DNA of 64,000 nucleotides from Undibacterium hunanense (GTDB lineage: Bacteria > Pseudomonadota > Gammaproteobacteria > Burkholderiales > Burkholderiaceae_D). Each line of letters starts with the position of its first letter. Within the stretch, counting starts at the first letter, position 1. Location: contig NZ_JACOGF010000003.1 in NCBI RefSeq assembly GCF_014284335.1, forward strand, positions 532,826 through 596,825, given 5' to 3'. Shown piece after piece: positions 37,670 to 46,559 of this stretch. Both the position numbers and the translations under genes were made by a program. The notes beneath the pieces are model-generated. The model searched no databases, was not told the DNA's origin, and saw only the letters and a program-made list of their open reading frames with translations.

Positions 37670-39619
37670 TTATTGTGGCAATACTTGTACTGCTATCCCT
37701 GAATACTGGCCGGGCGAACGATACACCCTCTGCGTCGCCTTCTGGAAATCTTCAGGATTGGCCTTGGGAATGTCCATGAATTTTTGCGGATTCAAATCCA
37801 CCAATGGAAACCAGGTACTTTGCACCTGCACCATGATGCGATGGCCACGGCGGAAGGTATGCTGGATATCGGGCATGTTGTAGCTGATTGCTGCTACCTT
37901 GCCTGGTACAAAAGGCTCGGGCTTTTCAAAACTGTTGCGGAACTTGCCGCGTAAGGGTTCACCCCTCACCAATTGCTGGTAACCCGCCATGGTGACTGAA
38001 GGGGGCGGCACATCATTGGCCCGTTCACGCACTACCTGTTTGTCTGGATAAGTGGGTGGATAGACATCGATCAATTTCACGATCCAGTCAGCATCCGTGC
38101 CGGAGGTGGATACAAACAGTTTTGGATTGACCGGCCCGACCAGGGTCACGTCTTCATCCAGTGGCGCGGTCTGATACACCAGCACATCTGGCCGGGTGGA
38201 AGCAAAACGCTGGTCAGACACCACATATTCACGTGGCGCACCGGTTGCAGCATAGGAAATAAAAGGCACGGGCTTTTTGGGGTCACTGATGTATTCATCA
38301 AAAGTGTTGAATTCAGTCTGTGGTTCTTTCCAGCTCAGGCTGCCATCATTGCCAAAATACAGAGTGCGTTTTTGTGCCTGCTGTGGTGGCCAGCTGGCAT
38401 ATTCACGCCAGACATTGGTGCCGGTTTCAAACACGGTCACCTCTGGCAGGGCCTTGCCGGACGCACCTTTCAAATGCTGCTCAAAGAAAGGGAAGACGAT
38501 ATTCTTGCGGTAATACTCGCCCGTCTTAGTTTCAAAATTTACACTCCCCAGCGACTTGCCCTCTGCCCCACCCCAGGCACCATGCGACCACGGCCCCATG
38601 ACCAGGCCATTGTAATACCCCTTGTTATTGTTTTTGATACTGTGATACGTCGTCAGTGGCCCTTGCGGATCTTCCGCGTCATACCAGCCACCGACAGTCA
38701 GCACGGCAGCCTTGATGTTTTTCAGATGGGCAGCAATATTCCTGCTTTTCCAGAAATCGTCATAGCTGGTATGTTCTATCGTCGGTATCAGCAACTCGCG
38801 CTGTTTGTCTGTCAGTTGTGCCGTGATGTTTTTCAGGCTCATGTGCTTGAGGAAAAACTCATAGCCGTCCGATGTACCAAAATCAAATGACTCCCAGCGC
38901 TTGGGCAAGGTGGTAGGATTTTTTTCTATCGTGAAACTGGAATAAAATCCGAAGTTGGCTGCCAGCATGAAGGCACCGCCATGATAAGAATCATCGCCCA
39001 TGAACAGGTCAGTGACTGGCGCCTGTGGCGACGCTGCCTTGATCGCCGGATGCGAGTCGATGATACTGGCCGAGGTATAAAAGCCAGGATAAGAAATACC
39101 CCAGATACCCACCTTGCCGTTATTGCCCCTGACGTTTTTCAGCAGCCATTCAACGGTGTCGTACATGTCCTGGCTTTCCACACCTTCACCAGCCTGCTTG
39201 CTGGCTTTGACGTGTGGCGTCATTTCCTGCCAGACGCCTTCTGACATATAGCGGCCACGCACGTCCTGCTTCACGAAGATATAACCGCTCTGATCAAATT
39301 CTTTCGATGGCCCCAGTGATTGCGGGTAAAAATCCACGCCATAGTTGGATTGACCGGCGTCATACACTCCGCTGCCGTAAGGCGAACGATTCATCAGGAA
39401 GGGATAAGTCTTGCTACTGTCCTTGGGAACATAGACAACCGTGAACAGGCGCACGCCATCACGCATGGGGATCTGATATTCGTACTTGGTATATAACTCG
39501 CGTATGGCAGGCTTGGGCGCTTCAGGAGCATCTGCCATGGCAGATTCGGCATGGGCCGGAAAGCTGGCAACCAGGGCAAGCGCGCACAGTGCTGCACATT
39601 TTTTCATCAGAAGTCGCAT
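37670..39619 (-). CDS. Exported CocE/NonD-family (S15-like) hydrolase
   Basis: A 649-residue protein with signal peptide (CALALVASFPAHAES). The N-terminal alpha/beta-hydrolase domain has the nucleophile elbow GIWGISYPGFY with the catalytic Ser. The acid and His regions are in VGGWYDAEDP and GPWSHGAW. The C-terminal domain is the galactose-binding-like X-Pro/CocE part (for example RGHRIMVQVQSTWFPL). Members hydrolyse acyl-amino acids, esters or X-Pro peptides. The substrate here is unknown. It precedes the M13 peptidase gene. Confidence 0.9.
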   Translation of the reverse strand: MRLLMKKCAALCALALVASFPAHAESAMADAPEAPKPAIRELYTKYEYQIPMRDGVRLFTVVYVPKDSSKTYPFLMNRSPYGSGVYDAGQSNYGVDFYPQSLGPSKEFDQSGYIFVKQDVRGRYMSEGVWQEMTPHVKASKQAGEGVESQDMYDTVEWLLKNVRGNNGKVGIWGISYPGFYTSASIIDSHPAIKAASPQAPVTDLFMGDDSYHGGAFMLAANFGFYSSFTIEKNPTTLPKRWESFDFGTSDGYEFFLKHMSLKNITAQLTDKQRELLIPTIEHTSYDDFWKSRNIAAHLKNIKAAVLTVGGWYDAEDPQGPLTTYHSIKNNNKGYYNGLVMGPWSHGAWGGAEGKSLGSVNFETKTGEYYRKNIVFPFFEQHLKGASGKALPEVTVFETGTNVWREYASWPPQQAQKRTLYFGNDGSLSWKEPQTEFNTFDEYISDPKKPVPFISYAATGAPREYVVSDQRFASTRPDVLVYQTAPLDEDVTLVGPVNPKLFVSTSGTDADWIVKLIDVYPPTYPDKQVVRERANDVPPPSVTMAGYQQLVRGEPLRGKFRNSFEKPEPFVPGKVAAISYNMPDIQHTFRRGHRIMVQVQSTWFPLVDLNPQKFMDIPKANPEDFQKATQRVYRSPGQYSGIAVQVLPQ

Positions 39620-39903
39620 AATATCCTGTATATCTGCTGTATAAACGAAGGGCTAATTTAGAGTCTGGCTCAGAGCGTATTTATTCACTACATGTATCAC
39701 TTAACTTATGGCTTGATCCTGGCATAGAGAAGACAACGCAGTCCGTCCGCAGTCCGTCAAATTTTGCCCTGCCCCGCAGCGATATCGCCTTTGTCACGGA
39801 AGCCCAAGAATAGTAACTGAGTGTAATTCCAGCAATAAGTTTCCAGTTTTCGTCCTAAGCTATAGAATCACCCTGAAATTTGTCATCACATTGTCAGAAT
39901 ATC

Positions 39904-40338
39904 ATGAACATGCTTAAAAGAATTCTTCTTGTCTGTAGTTTGCTGGCCGTGACCTTCCCGGCCATGGCGCACTCCAGCCACTTCCGCCCTCGCGTCAGTC
40001 TGGGCATTTCGATTAATCCATTCCCAATTTATTACGGCGCGCGTTATTCCTATGGCCCACGCTACTATCCGTATGATTATTCCTACCCGTATTACAGCAG
40101 CGTGGTGATTGCGCCCTCTGTCAGTTATGTGGCACCGGTCACCCGCTATACGGAAGTAATTGAAGAACGCACCTATAGTAGCGACAATGAAAGCAATGTC
40201 ATCAGGCAGCCAGACATCAACCCGCAAACCAACGTCGGCAAAGACTGGCTGTATTGCCACCAGCCTGACGGCTTTTATCCTGCGATCAAAAACTGCCCGG
40301 GCGGCTGGCAACGTGTGCCGGCAGCAAGTTCACGATAG
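39904..40338 (+). CDS. Small exported Tyr/Pro-rich protein
   Basis: A 144-residue protein with a clear signal peptide (ILLVCSLLAVTFPAMAHS). The mature part has a Tyr-rich stretch (YYGARYSYGPRYYPYDYS), then a polar region, and ends with WLYCHQPDGFYPAIKNCPGG, a paired-Cys module common in exported proteobacterial proteins of unknown function. The upstream start at 39880 would precede the signal peptide and is less likely. A terminator follows. No function can be assigned. Confidence 0.8.
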   Translation: MNMLKRILLVCSLLAVTFPAMAHSSHFRPRVSLGISINPFPIYYGARYSYGPRYYPYDYSYPYYSSVVIAPSVSYVAPVTRYTEVIEERTYSSDNESNVIRQPDINPQTNVGKDWLYCHQPDGFYPAIKNCPGGWQRVPAASSR

Positions 40339-40361
40339 TTACTGACTGGGCGAAAGAATAA

Positions 40362-40395
40362 AAAAAGGGTGCAATGATGAATTGCACCCTTTTTC
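40362..40395. terminator. Bidirectional terminator between convergent genes
   Basis: AAAGGGTGCAAT / ATTGCACCCTTT with a five-base loop is flanked by A-run and T-run. It ends the rightward Tyr-rich gene and leftward cheV. Confidence 0.9.
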
Positions 40396-40456
40396 GTCTA
40401 CATCCCAAACACATGCACCACTCGCATCGGCAAAATACTTGCCTTTTTACAATTTC

Positions 40457-41413
40457 TTATTTTGCCAATACATTGCGTATGGTGGCAGCCAATTCTTCAG
40501 CAACGAACTTGGCGACATAGGCATCTGCACCCACAGTCTTGATATGGTCTTCGTTGGTGGCACCAGACAATGAAGAATGAATCACCACCGGCAAGAACTT
40601 GAAGCGGTCATCGCTCTTGATTTTACGTGTCAGGGTGAAACCATCCATTTCCGGCATTTCCAGATCCGTCAGTACCATGGATACCTTGTCGCGCACGCCT
40701 TTGCCTTCTGCCTGCGCCGCAGTCGCCAGGGATTGCAATTTCTCCCATGCTTCCTTGCCGGTCTTGGTCATGATGAACTGGGCGCCCATTGCTGTCAGTG
40801 CCTGTTCGATCAAACCGCGGGCAACCGCAGAGTCATCGGCTGCCAGAATGGCGGAACCCGGTATCATCTGCAACTTGGCACCGATCGTATCCGGATCGAC
40901 ATCCTTGGTATCAGACGGTGTGATCTGGCGCAAGATCTGCTCCACATCCAGCACCTGGGCCAGACGGGTATCTTCAGTATCACCATCCAGACGCGCGATA
41001 CTGGTCACCATACCACCTGCCGCACTGTTTTCGGCGGACAGAACCTGATTCCAGTCCAGACGAACGATTTCTTCCACCGATTCCACCGCAAAACCCTGGG
41101 TAGTACGGGCATATTCAGTCACCAGCATGATATTCAGGCCAGTTTTTGGCTTCAGGCCCACCACTGCCGGCAAATCAATCACAGGAATGATCTGCCCACG
41201 CAAATTCACGACTCCAAGCATATGCGGCATCGCACCAGCCATGCCGGTAATGGCTGGCATGGCTACAATTTCGCGCACCTTGAAAACATTAATGCCAAAC
41301 AACTCGGATCGCTCGCTAACGCCATCTGTACCCAGACGGAACAGCAAAAGCTCAAATTTGTTCGACGCGGTGAGATTGGTACGTTCGTCAACTTCCTGCT
41401 GTACGGAACTCAT
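40457..41413 (-). CDS. cheV: CheV, chemotaxis coupling protein with receiver domain
   Basis: A 318-residue protein with a CheW domain (about 25-165; ELLLFRLG, FKVREIVAMP, VNLRGQIIPVIDLP) and a receiver domain (about 190-315) with phospho-acceptor Asp in MVLTDLEMPEMDG. It links chemoreceptors to CheA and tunes the signal by phosphorylation. The frame is open to 41497, but the ATG at 41413 (MSSVQQEVDERTN) is the family start. No other chemotaxis gene is adjacent. Confidence 0.94.
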   Translation of the reverse strand: MSSVQQEVDERTNLTASNKFELLLFRLGTDGVSERSELFGINVFKVREIVAMPAITGMAGAMPHMLGVVNLRGQIIPVIDLPAVVGLKPKTGLNIMLVTEYARTTQGFAVESVEEIVRLDWNQVLSAENSAAGGMVTSIARLDGDTEDTRLAQVLDVEQILRQITPSDTKDVDPDTIGAKLQMIPGSAILAADDSAVARGLIEQALTAMGAQFIMTKTGKEAWEKLQSLATAAQAEGKGVRDKVSMVLTDLEMPEMDGFTLTRKIKSDDRFKFLPVVIHSSLSGATNEDHIKTVGADAYVAKFVAEELAATIRNVLAK

Positions 41414-41475
41414 GTCTGTTTTCCTCAAAAGTGATAGGACCTGCCCTATTATCCTACGGTTTGACTGCCACGCAA

Positions 41476-42846
41476 TTACTTTATAACACGGTAGCAAGGG
41501 GTATAAGCCTTGCCCGGCAACTTCATACGACTTTGCGCAACAAAGGATGCCAGCAAGGTATCCATTGATGCCATTATTTCACTATCGCCACGAATTTCAA
41601 AATGTCCATGTTTTTCTATCGCCCGTATGCCCTGGTTTTTGACATTACCAGCCACTACCCCTGAAAATGCACGGCGCAAATTGGCTGCCAGCAAATGGGT
41701 TTCCTGGTTTTTGTGCAAAGCCAGATTACGCATGTTTTCATGCGTAGGTTCAAACGGTTTCTGGAATTCCGCATCAATCTTCAATAACCAGTTGAAATAA
41801 TAGGCGTCACCCCTGGCCTTACGGAATTCGCGTACTTTCTTGATACCGGCATGTACTTCCTGTGCCACACGGGCCGGATCATTTACTATGATCTGATAAT
41901 TCTTTTGTGCTTCCGGGCCCAGGGTAGCGGCAATAAACTGGTCAATCTGGCGGAAATAATCTGCCGCGCTTTCCGGACCTGTAAAAATCAGCGGGAAAGG
42001 CAACTCGGCATTATCCGGGTGCAGCAAAATCCCCAGCAAATACAAAATCTCTTCTGCCGTACCGGCACCACCAGGAAACACGACGACCGCGTGGCCGACA
42101 CGCACAAACGCTTCCAGTCGTTTTTCTATATCCGGCAAGATCACCAGATGATTCACGATAGGGTTAGGCGCTTCTGCCGCAATGATGCCAGGTTCGGTAA
42201 TGCCCAGATAACGGCCAGTGGTCACCCTTTGCTTGGCATGGCCTATGGTCGCCCCCTTCATCGGGCCTTTCATCGCACCTGGCCCGCAGCCAGTGCAGAT
42301 ATCCATGCCACGCAAGCCCAACTGGTAACCTACCTGCTTGGTGTAATCATATTCTGCCCCCGAAATCGAATGCCCGCCCCAGCACACCACCATATTCGGA
42401 TTCACTTGCGGACGCAGCAGATTGGCGTTGCGCAAGACATGAAACACGGCATCGCTGATTCCTTCTGTTGTGCCCAGATCAAACTTCCTGACATCACCAA
42501 TTTCAGCCTTGATAAACAGGATGTCGCGCAACACCGCAAACAGGTGCTCCTGTATACCCTTGATCATCACTCCATCCACAAAGGCACTGGCAGGTGCCCC
42601 CTTGACATCAAGCTTGATACCACGCTCGCGCTGTACGATGCTGATATCAAAATTCTTATAGCGCTCCAGCAATTCCTTGCCGTCATCCAGGCCACTGCCG
42701 CAATTCAGTACAGCCAGCGCGCAACTGCGAAACACCTGATACAGACCGCCATGGCTATTGTCCAGCAATTGCAGCACTTCGGCCTTGGATAACACTTCCA
42801 TCCGGCCTTCCGGGGAAATCTGGGTGTCGATTACTTCAAATTCCAT
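41476..42846 (-). CDS. ppnN: PpnN (YgdH), pyrimidine/purine nucleotide 5'-monophosphate nucleosidase
   Basis: Cleaves the N-glycosidic bond of nucleoside monophosphates; the E. coli enzyme is regulated by (p)ppGpp. The 456-residue length matches. The N-terminal domain starts with MEFEVIDTQISPEGRMEVLS. The central LOG-type domain has CTGCGPGAMKGPMKGA and the catalytic PGGAGTAEE (258-266). The C-terminal domain contains LAANLRRAFSGVVAGNVK. The gene is separate from cheV (62-base gap on the same strand). Confidence 0.94.
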   Translation of the reverse strand: MEFEVIDTQISPEGRMEVLSKAEVLQLLDNSHGGLYQVFRSCALAVLNCGSGLDDGKELLERYKNFDISIVQRERGIKLDVKGAPASAFVDGVMIKGIQEHLFAVLRDILFIKAEIGDVRKFDLGTTEGISDAVFHVLRNANLLRPQVNPNMVVCWGGHSISGAEYDYTKQVGYQLGLRGMDICTGCGPGAMKGPMKGATIGHAKQRVTTGRYLGITEPGIIAAEAPNPIVNHLVILPDIEKRLEAFVRVGHAVVVFPGGAGTAEEILYLLGILLHPDNAELPFPLIFTGPESAADYFRQIDQFIAATLGPEAQKNYQIIVNDPARVAQEVHAGIKKVREFRKARGDAYYFNWLLKIDAEFQKPFEPTHENMRNLALHKNQETHLLAANLRRAFSGVVAGNVKNQGIRAIEKHGHFEIRGDSEIMASMDTLLASFVAQSRMKLPGKAYTPCYRVIK

Positions 42847-43032
42847 GACTACTTTTCCACTCCTGAAAATAGCGCACAGGCTTGCTGCGCATGACTATAC
42901 CGCCAACCATACCGTATATCCATTATGCATGGATTTCTATCCAACTTCCGCAATAGCGATGTTTTTTTGATGCAATAATTTGCGAACAATTGTTGCGGTG
43001 CCAGACCGTATAAAAATATTTACACATATTGA

Positions 43033-43061
43033 TTGTAAGCCGCGCCGATGCCATGTACAAT
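43033..43061 (+). promoter_or_regulatory. Promoter of initiator tRNA-Met
   Basis: TTGTAA (43033-43038), a 17-base spacer and TACAAT (43056-43061) lie 14 bases before the tRNA 5' end. Confidence 0.6.
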
Positions 43062-43075
43062 TCGCCTCCTTCAGA

Positions 43076-43152
<77 letters not shown>

Positions 43153-43163
43153 AATTGACAACA

Positions 43164-43206
43164 CGCCACCGGCTGCGATCAGCAGTTTTTCGGTGGCGTT
43201 GTTGTA
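43164..43206 (+). terminator. Hairpin after tRNA-fMet
   Basis: CGCCACCG / CGGTGGCG encloses a smaller GCTG-CGAT-CAGC stem followed by five Ts. It is placed 11 bases after the tRNA and probably ends its transcript. Confidence 0.65.
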
Positions 43207-43323
43207 TTCGGCATTGATTTATCATCTCTAGCAGACACATCACGAATCATGCAAATCAGGCATTAGGGCCAGATAAGATTGGTATCGCCAGACTTAGCTC
43301 CATTAATTTCCAGATTGGCTGGA

Positions 43324-43571
43324 TCAAGCCTCATGCTCGTGGTACACCGCTTCGATATTGTGGTCATCCGGACCAGTTACAAAAGCCACATAGTACCTGC
43401 CCTGATATTGCGAGCGCAAACCAGGCGCGCCGTTATCTCTGCCCCTAGCTTCAAGCGCTGCGTGATAGAAGGCATCAACTTGTTGGCGACTCGCAGCCCG
43501 GAAGGCCAGATGTAGATGCGCCGGCTTTTCTTCGGTTTGATACAGGCAAAGTGAAACTTCGTCGTTTGCAG
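43324..43571 (-). pseudogene. Truncated VOC (glyoxalase-fold) gene
   Basis: On the minus strand the frame encodes NDEVSLCLYQTEEKPAHLHL and onwards to the stop, closely matching the C-terminal two thirds of the intact VOC protein at 46185. The nucleotide match begins at about 43570; upstream of that the sequence is unrelated, so the first 40 or so residues, including the first metal-site strand, are lost. A seven-base inverted repeat (CATGCGT / ACGCATG, 43572-43611) sits at the break. Several substitutions show the copies diverged long ago. Non-functional as a VOC fold. Confidence 0.75.
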
Positions 43572-43677
43572 CATGCGTAGGGGTGATTGGTGAAACGTAA
43601 TCGCACGCATGTCGATGCTGAAAAATATCAATAACCACCAGCAAATCATTTGTGCGGATACGTGGCGCAATTCACAC

Positions 43678-44211
43678 CTACACGGGCTCAAACATTGGTG
43701 ATGGACTTGGAAATGACACTGGAAATATTTCGCAATGAAGTCGGCGTCTGAGTAGTTGCAACAAGAATTCTGCCATGGACATATCGTATTCCTTCCAGTC
43801 TGGGGAACGCGCAGCGTTTACAACGATAGTCCATTTATCTGCTATGCCGGAAGTTTTCCAGAATAGCACGTCCCCATTGTCTGTTGCTGCGAAAGGAAGC
43901 AGGCCACCTGGCTCGGGCAATATTGGATACGGAATAGTCTCGTCATATGATTTCAGTTCTTTTAGCACTTTGGATTGCACATCCCGCTGCATTATCAGGT
44001 TGAAATTTTCATTCTTTGAAAATGGCGTGAAAATATGCAGGAAGTTATCGATTTTTCCTTCACCAAACTTTTCTACGAACTCTTTGTAGTCAGAGGGAAA
44101 ACTGTGTTCTAGCTTTTCCTCTGCGGCTATCCATTCGCCGACGTGTGGCGCATCAAGCGGCTTGTCTGGAGGAGATAATATTTTCAGAATTTCTTCGATA
44201 TACATATTCAA
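43678..44211 (-). CDS. SMI1/KNR4 (SUKH) family protein, probable immunity protein
   Basis: A 177-residue protein with the SUKH pattern: LEHSFPSDYKEFVEKFGEG near the N-terminus, then LLPFAATDNGDVLFWK and a C-terminal SMAEFLLQLLRR helix. SUKH proteins neutralise toxins of contact-dependent and RHS systems. No toxin gene is adjacent, so this is an orphan immunity gene by position. The last 20 residues (HCEIFPVSFPSPSPMFEPV) look added on by sequence change near the stop. Base composition is visibly AT-richer than the core genes. Confidence 0.82.
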   Translation of the reverse strand: MNMYIEEILKILSPPDKPLDAPHVGEWIAAEEKLEHSFPSDYKEFVEKFGEGKIDNFLHIFTPFSKNENFNLIMQRDVQSKVLKELKSYDETIPYPILPEPGGLLPFAATDNGDVLFWKTSGIADKWTIVVNAARSPDWKEYDMSMAEFLLQLLRRRLHCEIFPVSFPSPSPMFEPV

Positions 44212-44314
44212 GATTCAATCTGATGAAGGTTTTATATCATCTATTGCAAGTATAGGTGATAGCAAAGTGCGATTAGATCATTTTGATAGGGAGAGTGCGG
44301 CGCGGGGGCGCTAA

Positions 44315-44758
44315 TCAAGCAGTAGTGTGCCAATAGAAATGAATATATTCGTCTTCGTACTCTGCAAAAAGATCGACAATAAATTCGGTTTCCATGGAGT
44401 ACATGAGTAATGCGCCCACAAATTTTCCTGACTGGTTTAGGGGGAACTGGGGCTTAACGATCAGGCTAAAACATTGTTCCGCGACCAATGCGTAGAATTT
44501 TTCCTCCGTAATCGGTCTGAATTCTGCCTCTTGCAAATATGGTCCATAGAGCTTTTCACCTCGTGACATTTCCGCAGCTAACCAAAAGCGTATACCATTG
44601 TCACCGGGGTATTTGGGTGCACGTGATATATAGATGTTTTCTTCTGAGTCCGGTACAGCAAATGCATCTTGACGATACGTAACAAAATATAGGCCCCGGT
44701 AGCGATGAAGCCCGAAGATGTTGATGTCAATTTGGTTTAAGTCGGATTTTGTGAACAT
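44315..44758 (-). CDS. Unrecognised protein (147 aa) in the accessory island
   Basis: A soluble-looking acidic protein rich in Tyr and Phe (HRYRGLYFVTYRQDAF, YAEYEDEYIHFYW-like end). No signal peptide, membrane segment or known motif is visible. The gene is AT-rich like its neighbours and codes on the same strand as the SUKH gene. Size and setting resemble immunity proteins, but that is inference only. Confidence 0.6.
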   Translation of the reverse strand: MFTKSDLNQIDINIFGLHRYRGLYFVTYRQDAFAVPDSEENIYISRAPKYPGDNGIRFWLAAEMSRGEKLYGPYLQEAEFRPITEEKFYALVAEQCFSLIVKPQFPLNQSGKFVGALLMYSMETEFIVDLFAEYEDEYIHFYWHTTA

Positions 44759-44833
44759 ATTTAATTAGAATCAGGTGTGTAGCTATGTTGCAAAGCTTGT
44801 TGCCGACCTTTTCGCTATCTGTGTAAAGTGGCT

Positions 44834-45496
44834 CTATGGCAACGGCGATGCTAATGATGCGTTCACCTTCACTTCTTTGAGTTCTTCGGTAATGGTGCTG
44901 AGTAATTTGCCATCCGCAGAACGGTATTCTCGAATGGTTTGCACCATCGCTTTGACCTCAGGCGAAAACCAATAGGCCACGGTTATGTTCTCAGGACTTT
45001 CATTCAAGCTTTTATGCGTACCTACCCCTTGAATCTTTATAGCGTGATAAGTTCCTGCAGGGACTTTGACAATCTCGTCACTTCCGACGATGTACTTGAT
45101 CTGATCTTGTGCGCTTTTATAGTCAATTTTGACTTGCCATTCACTTCCCGTTTTCAATCCCTTGCTGCATGAGTTCGTTAAGCCGAGATCGGTTTTACCT
45201 ACAAAATCTTGAACGCAAATACTAGCTGCAAGTCTTGCAACAGGCTGCCAAATCACTTGGCCAATATCTTTAGCTGCTTTAGCCAAAAAGATAACATTTT
45301 CTCCATTATCGTTTTTAAAGGGAGTGATGAACTTGATTTCATTAGAAATATCGGGGCGACCAGCTTGTGAAATTTTTTGAATAAATATCCATTCGTCATT
45401 TGCTGAAAATGGTATCAGTTCTGCACTATGTGTGGAGCAGCATATAAACATCGCCCCGAAGAATATTGATTTAAATACGACAGAAATTTTTTTCAT
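44834..45496 (-). CDS. Exported protein of unknown function (220 aa)
   Basis: It has a signal peptide ending near CSTHSAEL (VFKSIFFGAMFICCSTHSA), possibly a lipoprotein-like Cys pair before the cleavage site. The mature part is beta-rich and contains VPAGTYHAIKIQG followed by AYWFSPEVKAMVQTI, a pattern common to exported proteins that bind or follow outer-membrane material. Function is unknown. It is AT-rich and part of the accessory island. Confidence 0.65.
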   Translation of the reverse strand: MKKISVVFKSIFFGAMFICCSTHSAELIPFSANDEWIFIQKISQAGRPDISNEIKFITPFKNDNGENVIFLAKAAKDIGQVIWQPVARLAASICVQDFVGKTDLGLTNSCSKGLKTGSEWQVKIDYKSAQDQIKYIVGSDEIVKVPAGTYHAIKIQGVGTHKSLNESPENITVAYWFSPEVKAMVQTIREYRSADGKLLSTITEELKEVKVNASLASPLP

Positions 45497-45570
45497 AAAT
45501 AAAAATAAACGTGAACAAAGAGACGAACCTATAACCTGAATTTAGTGCGTAACCCGAACTAGTAGATCTA

Positions 45571-45897
45571 CTATCTGCCTTCCGGCAAGTCTGGTGCGTC
45601 TTCGTTGAGGCAAAGCCAGGATTGTGTATATTCTAGAATACCGTCATCTGTCTTACGCCTTTGGAATCCAGTGAGCATGAACCGGCCTTCATTCATCCAA
45701 AGTAGACGCGGTTCAAATAACGTCTCTTCATAGGTGCCACGGGTGAAGTGGGCCAAATGAACAAGACGGTGAAGACCCTGGTCGTTGGATTCTGAGATCG
45801 TCAACTCTCCCAGGTTGCCGTGATTGAGCCAATCAAATATCTGCTTACGACGCAGAGCAATGCCTGCCCGTCGCGTTTCAAGCAGATGTACTTTCAT
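45571..45897 (-). CDS. Unrecognised small protein (108 aa)
   Basis: The preferred start is ATG 45897 (MKVHLLETRRAG), giving 108 residues; the frame is open to 45948. It contains RRKQIFDWLNHGNLGELTIS and ends in SWLCLNEDAPDLPEGR. No signal peptide or membrane segment is seen. The composition (basic first half, two Trp-containing strands) does not match a family I recognise. It lies between the exported protein and the intact VOC gene, on the same strand. Confidence 0.55.
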   Translation of the reverse strand: MKVHLLETRRAGIALRRKQIFDWLNHGNLGELTISESNDQGLHRLVHLAHFTRGTYEETLFEPRLLWMNEGRFMLTGFQRRKTDDGILEYTQSWLCLNEDAPDLPEGR

Positions 45898-46184
45898 GAT
45901 GCGTGCACTGCATAAATAATCAGTATTATGCGTCATTCCCATACACATGCAAGCCTATCGATATGTCAATGCATTGATAACAACTCACGTCTGCACTTAC
46001 ACTCAAGCAATTTCCACCATCAAAGCCCGTTTCATCGCCTGGTACGCAGACATCCCCCCACCACGCCTGTCCGCTAAATAGGTCGCTTTTGACTCAAATA
46101 TGCGTCACCGGTTATGAGTGGGTACAGTGAGTACAATGAGTGCAGGATAAGGTGGTACCGGATGGCACCGTCCGAATAGAAAAA

Positions 46185-46559
46185 TCAGGCCTCGGGCTCG
46201 TGGTATACCGCTTCGATGTTGTGTCCGTCCGGACCAATGACAAAAGCGGCATAGTACCGGCCCTGATATTGCGGACGCAAACCAGGCGCGCCATTGTCTT
46301 TACCCCCTGCTTCAAGCGCTGCGTGATAGAAGGCATCAACTTGCTGGCGACTGGCAGCCCGAAAGGCCAGATGTAGATGCGCCGGTTTCTCTTCGGCTTG
46401 ATACAGGCACAGTGAAACTTCATCGTTTGCAGAAAGCTCTATGCCGTAACTTGGCACTCCCTCAGATACAACGGCGACACCGAGCGGTTCCAGCGCCTTG
46501 AGGAAGAAGGCTTTGCTCGCAGCAAAGTCGCTGACTCCGAATTTGACGTGATCAAACAT
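46185..46559 (-). CDS. VOC-family (glyoxalase-fold) protein
   Basis: A 124-residue single-module vicinal-oxygen-chelate protein. It begins MFDHVKFGVSDFAASKAFF, the usual first strand with His, and ends GPDGHNIEAVYHEPEA with the second His/Glu strand. Such proteins act as dimers with a metal site; they include lyases, dioxygenases and antibiotic-binding proteins, and the substrate here is unknown. A truncated paralogue lies 2.6 kb away on the same strand. Confidence 0.87.
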   Translation of the reverse strand: MFDHVKFGVSDFAASKAFFLKALEPLGVAVVSEGVPSYGIELSANDEVSLCLYQAEEKPAHLHLAFRAASRQQVDAFYHAALEAGGKDNGAPGLRPQYQGRYYAAFVIGPDGHNIEAVYHEPEA

